From an uncultured Acidobacteriota bacterium (lineage in GTDB: Bacteria > Acidobacteriota > Blastocatellia > Pyrinomonadales > Pyrinomonadaceae), in assembly GCA_902826385.1 (NCBI GenBank), contig CADEEU010000185.1, forward strand, positions 1 through 7,354: DNA of 7,354 nucleotides, read 5' to 3'. Below, in pieces: positions 5,663 through 7,354 of this stretch (the stretch's first letter is position 1; each line of letters begins with the position of its first letter). Made by a program: the position numbers and the translations under genes. The notes beneath the pieces were generated by a model. It made no database searches. It saw nothing but the letters and a program-made list of their open reading frames with translations, and was not told where the DNA came from.

Positions 5663-6766
5663 ACTTATTTGCTTCATCTCGTCAAGTTCTTTCTGGGTTT
5701 TTTCGATCAATCCCTTAACTCCGGTTCTCATTTGTTCGTCTTTTATATTGGTGAGCGATTTGTTCAACGCCATCAGGTACGCGGTCTTAAGGGCGTGTTC
5801 CTTTGAGAGTTTGATATCGGGTTCAACGCCGGTGCCTTCCCAGTTGGTTTTTGAGATCGGGTTGATCGCCCGGCCGACCGGGATGAACGCGCTGAAATGA
5901 TCGTGAAGCCTGACCATACCGCCAGGATGAGCTCCGCCGCCCGTGGTCTCACCGATTATCGTTGCCCGTTTCAGATTTTTGAGATTGTAAGAAAACTCTT
6001 CGGCACCTGAAAAAGTGTAATTGCTCGTCAGCACATAGATGTCTTTGTTCGTGAATTTGACTTTCGCAAGCTCGGGCTTTGTCCAGAACTCGTCGGTCTT
6101 GCCCGACTTTCGCCAGTACATATTGTTCAGGAGCACGGGTTTGTCGCCAAAAAGGTAGGAACTGATCAACGCGATCATATGAGGACTACCACCGCCGTTT
6201 TGCCGCAGGTCGAAGATCAGCGATTCGGTGTTCGCCAGAAAGCTCATCGCGGCCGCTACGGTTTCGGCACCGGCTTCGTGATCGTTAAAACCGCGCAGGT
6301 CTATGTAACCGATGTTGCCGTTCATTCGCTCGACCCGCTCGAAACCGAAGTTAATGCGTTTGTTGAACCATTGGTTTTGCTCTTTTTCAGCCGCCGTCGG
6401 TTCGCCGCGTTCCTTGCGTACGGGAATCGGCGTATGAGAAAAACGGACTCGCAGGTGTTTATCCTTGCTGATGCCTTGAAGATCGGCGGTTAATTTTTCA
6501 GCAAAAACCCTGGCCGAGGTGATCTCGTCGTATTGCTTCAATGAAATACGATTACGGACATCGCTTTCCATTTTGGCGGCCGTTTCGGGGAAAACGTAGC
6601 TTTCATTCAAATCGCGAAGCAGGTTATCGATGACGCTTGAGCGCGTTGCCGCGTCGATCGTCATGTCCGGCACCGCCTGCGGAGTTTGGCCGGCGGCGTT
6701 GTATGGCAGCAGCACAAAACACGGCAGCAAGGCTGCAAAAAATAAGGACGAAAAATGTTTCTTCAT
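5654..6766 (-). CDS. Secreted S41 protease, IRBP/tricorn-like
   Basis: 370-residue exported serine peptidase of family S41. Residues 1-25 are a Sec signal peptide (KKH start, hydrophobic 8-21, likely cleavage near NAA/GQ). Cys16 follows Pro, so it is a poor lipobox. A helical N-terminal segment (about 38-100) resembles the cap of IRBP-like members. The core contains IGYIDLRGF, the conserved SLIFDLRQNGGG, and FSGAEEF with the likely nucleophile Ser253, then IIGETTGGGAHPGG. His104 (DKHLRV) and Glu310 (NWEGTGVEPD) are good candidates for the other active-site residues by analogy with tricorn-type enzymes. There is no PDZ domain, unlike C-terminal processing proteases. The start at ATG 6766 has a strong Shine-Dalgarno. 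It lies 22 bases after the TetR stop, so it is very likely co-transcribed with that regulator. The substrate cannot be read from sequence. Confidence 0.93.
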   Translation of the reverse strand: MKKHFSSLFFAALLPCFVLLPYNAAGQTPQAVPDMTIDAATRSSVIDNLLRDLNESYVFPETAAKMESDVRNRISLKQYDEITSARVFAEKLTADLQGISKDKHLRVRFSHTPIPVRKERGEPTAAEKEQNQWFNKRINFGFERVERMNGNIGYIDLRGFNDHEAGAETVAAAMSFLANTESLIFDLRQNGGGSPHMIALISSYLFGDKPVLLNNMYWRKSGKTDEFWTKPELAKVKFTNKDIYVLTSNYTFSGAEEFSYNLKNLKRATIIGETTGGGAHPGGMVRLHDHFSAFIPVGRAINPISKTNWEGTGVEPDIKLSKEHALKTAYLMALNKSLTNIKDEQMRTGVKGLIEKTQKELDEMKQISKK

Positions 6767-6775
6767 GATGTCATG

Positions 6776-6781
6776 CTCCTT
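6776..6781 (-). promoter_or_regulatory. Ribosome binding site of the S41 gene
   Basis: AAGGAG on the minus strand lies 9 bases before ATG 6766, in the short gap after the TetR stop. It is the strongest Shine-Dalgarno in the window; most other starts here lack one. It fixes the S41 start and supports translation from a shared mRNA. Confidence 0.8.
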
Positions 6782-6788
6782 AAATGTT

Positions 6789-7354
6789 TTACCGCTTGAG
6801 CAATCCGTTAAGTATGAGTTCGATCACTTTGTTGGTTTTCTTTTCGATGTCCGAACGTTCCCCCAGCTCGTAGGCGCTGAGACTGTAGGGTAAAAGGGAG
6901 TTCGTGGCGTCAAGCAGGGACGCTGCGGTTTGCCGCGGATCGCGAAACGCGAACGAATTGTCTTTTAGTCCTTCTTCCAGAACGCCGACGAAGATTTTTG
7001 CCTCTTCCCCAAAATATCGTTTTCGCCTTTCCAGAAGTCTCGGGCGAAGGTGCGCCAAGAGTTCGTTTAGACTTTGGGAATAATGCTGGACGCTATCGAA
7101 ACGGAAAAGCACGCGTTCGAAAATCATCGCTTTCAGACGTTTTTCGCACGGACCTTTTCCGTTTGCGATCTCGTTGAGCCGGGTTTTCAACCGCTCGATG
7201 ATGCGGTCGATATGCGATAGCGCGATGTCTTCCTTGCTTTCGAAGTGCAGATAGACGCTGCCCTTGCCGATGCCGACCTCTTTCGCAAGATCGTCGATTG
7301 TCATCTTCTTGTATCCGGAACGGGCAAGCAGACGGTCGGTTGCATCTAGGATTG
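6789..7354 (-). CDS. TetR/AcrR-family regulator (5' end cut by window)
   Basis: DNA-binding transcriptional regulator, most often a ligand-responsive repressor in this family. The frame stays open to the right edge and encodes typical TetR N-terminal sequence, ILDATDRLLARSGYKKMT, so the Met at 7304 is internal and the true start is outside. The helix-turn-helix is complete in the window: MTIDDLAKEVGIGKGSVYLHFESKE read in two parts, DLAKEVGIGKGSVYLHF being the turn and recognition helix. The C-terminal ligand/dimer region (about 140 residues) is divergent, as usual, with a Phe/Leu/Arg-rich middle (RLLERRKRYFGEEAKIFVGVL). It is followed after 22 bases by the S41 protease gene, suggesting an autoregulated operon. 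The ligand is unknown; the operator would lie upstream, beyond the window. Confidence 0.93.
   Translation of the reverse strand, partial: ILDATDRLLARSGYKKMTIDDLAKEVGIGKGSVYLHFESKEDIALSHIDRIIERLKTRLNEIANGKGPCEKRLKAMIFERVLFRFDSVQHYSQSLNELLAHLRPRLLERRKRYFGEEAKIFVGVLEEGLKDNSFAFRDPRQTAASLLDATNSLLPYSLSAYELGERSDIEKKTNKVIELILNGLLKR

Noticed and set aside
7302..7304. ATG as the TetR start codon
   Set aside because: Starting there would remove helix 1 of the DNA-binding domain; the open frame upstream encodes ILDATDRLLARSGYKK, standard TetR sequence.

Overview
The window reads as ordinary chromosomal DNA of a soil-type bacterium. I suspect Acidobacteriota (Blastocatellia/Pyrinomonadaceae-like), because several protein styles found in that group occur together: a secreted TPR protein ending in a TonB C-terminal domain, a PknB-like kinase-fold protein with a long Glu/Val/Pro linker, a short IRBP/tricorn-like S41 protease, and a zinc-ribbon DnaC/DnaI-type helicase loader. 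This placement is inference; no rRNA or other marker gene is present.

Layout: seven protein genes fill almost all of the window. The left edge cuts into deoC (plus strand, 3' part present). It converges on a minus-strand pair: a predicted membrane pseudokinase (start about 4034) followed 23 bases later by a secreted TPR/TonB-C protein ending at 793. A hairpin with a T-run sits between the two converging units. Upstream of the pseudokinase, a 204-base AT-rich gap carries three GTACTTT repeats spaced 10 and 20 bases apart over a candidate promoter. Next comes the helicase loader (minus, 4239-5024). It is divergent from a single-domain receiver-like protein of the cREC type (plus, start about 5160). 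After a second convergent hairpin there is a minus-strand pair: a TetR-family regulator, cut by the right edge, and, 22 bases downstream, a secreted S41 protease with a strong Shine-Dalgarno.

How the genes may work together: deoC is catabolic and unrelated to its neighbours. The pseudokinase and TPR/TonB-C genes look co-transcribed. One has lost all three catalytic landmarks of a kinase but keeps the fold, a membrane segment and a Pro/Ala/Lys-rich outer tail; the other supplies a periplasmic TonB-C domain, so a joint envelope role is plausible but unproven. The TetR regulator probably controls its own operon, including the protease.

The points most worth following up are the pseudokinase, its phased-repeat promoter, and the cREC protein. 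I saw no tRNA, rRNA, CRISPR array, insertion sequence or attachment site, and no gene-free stretch longer than about 210 bases.
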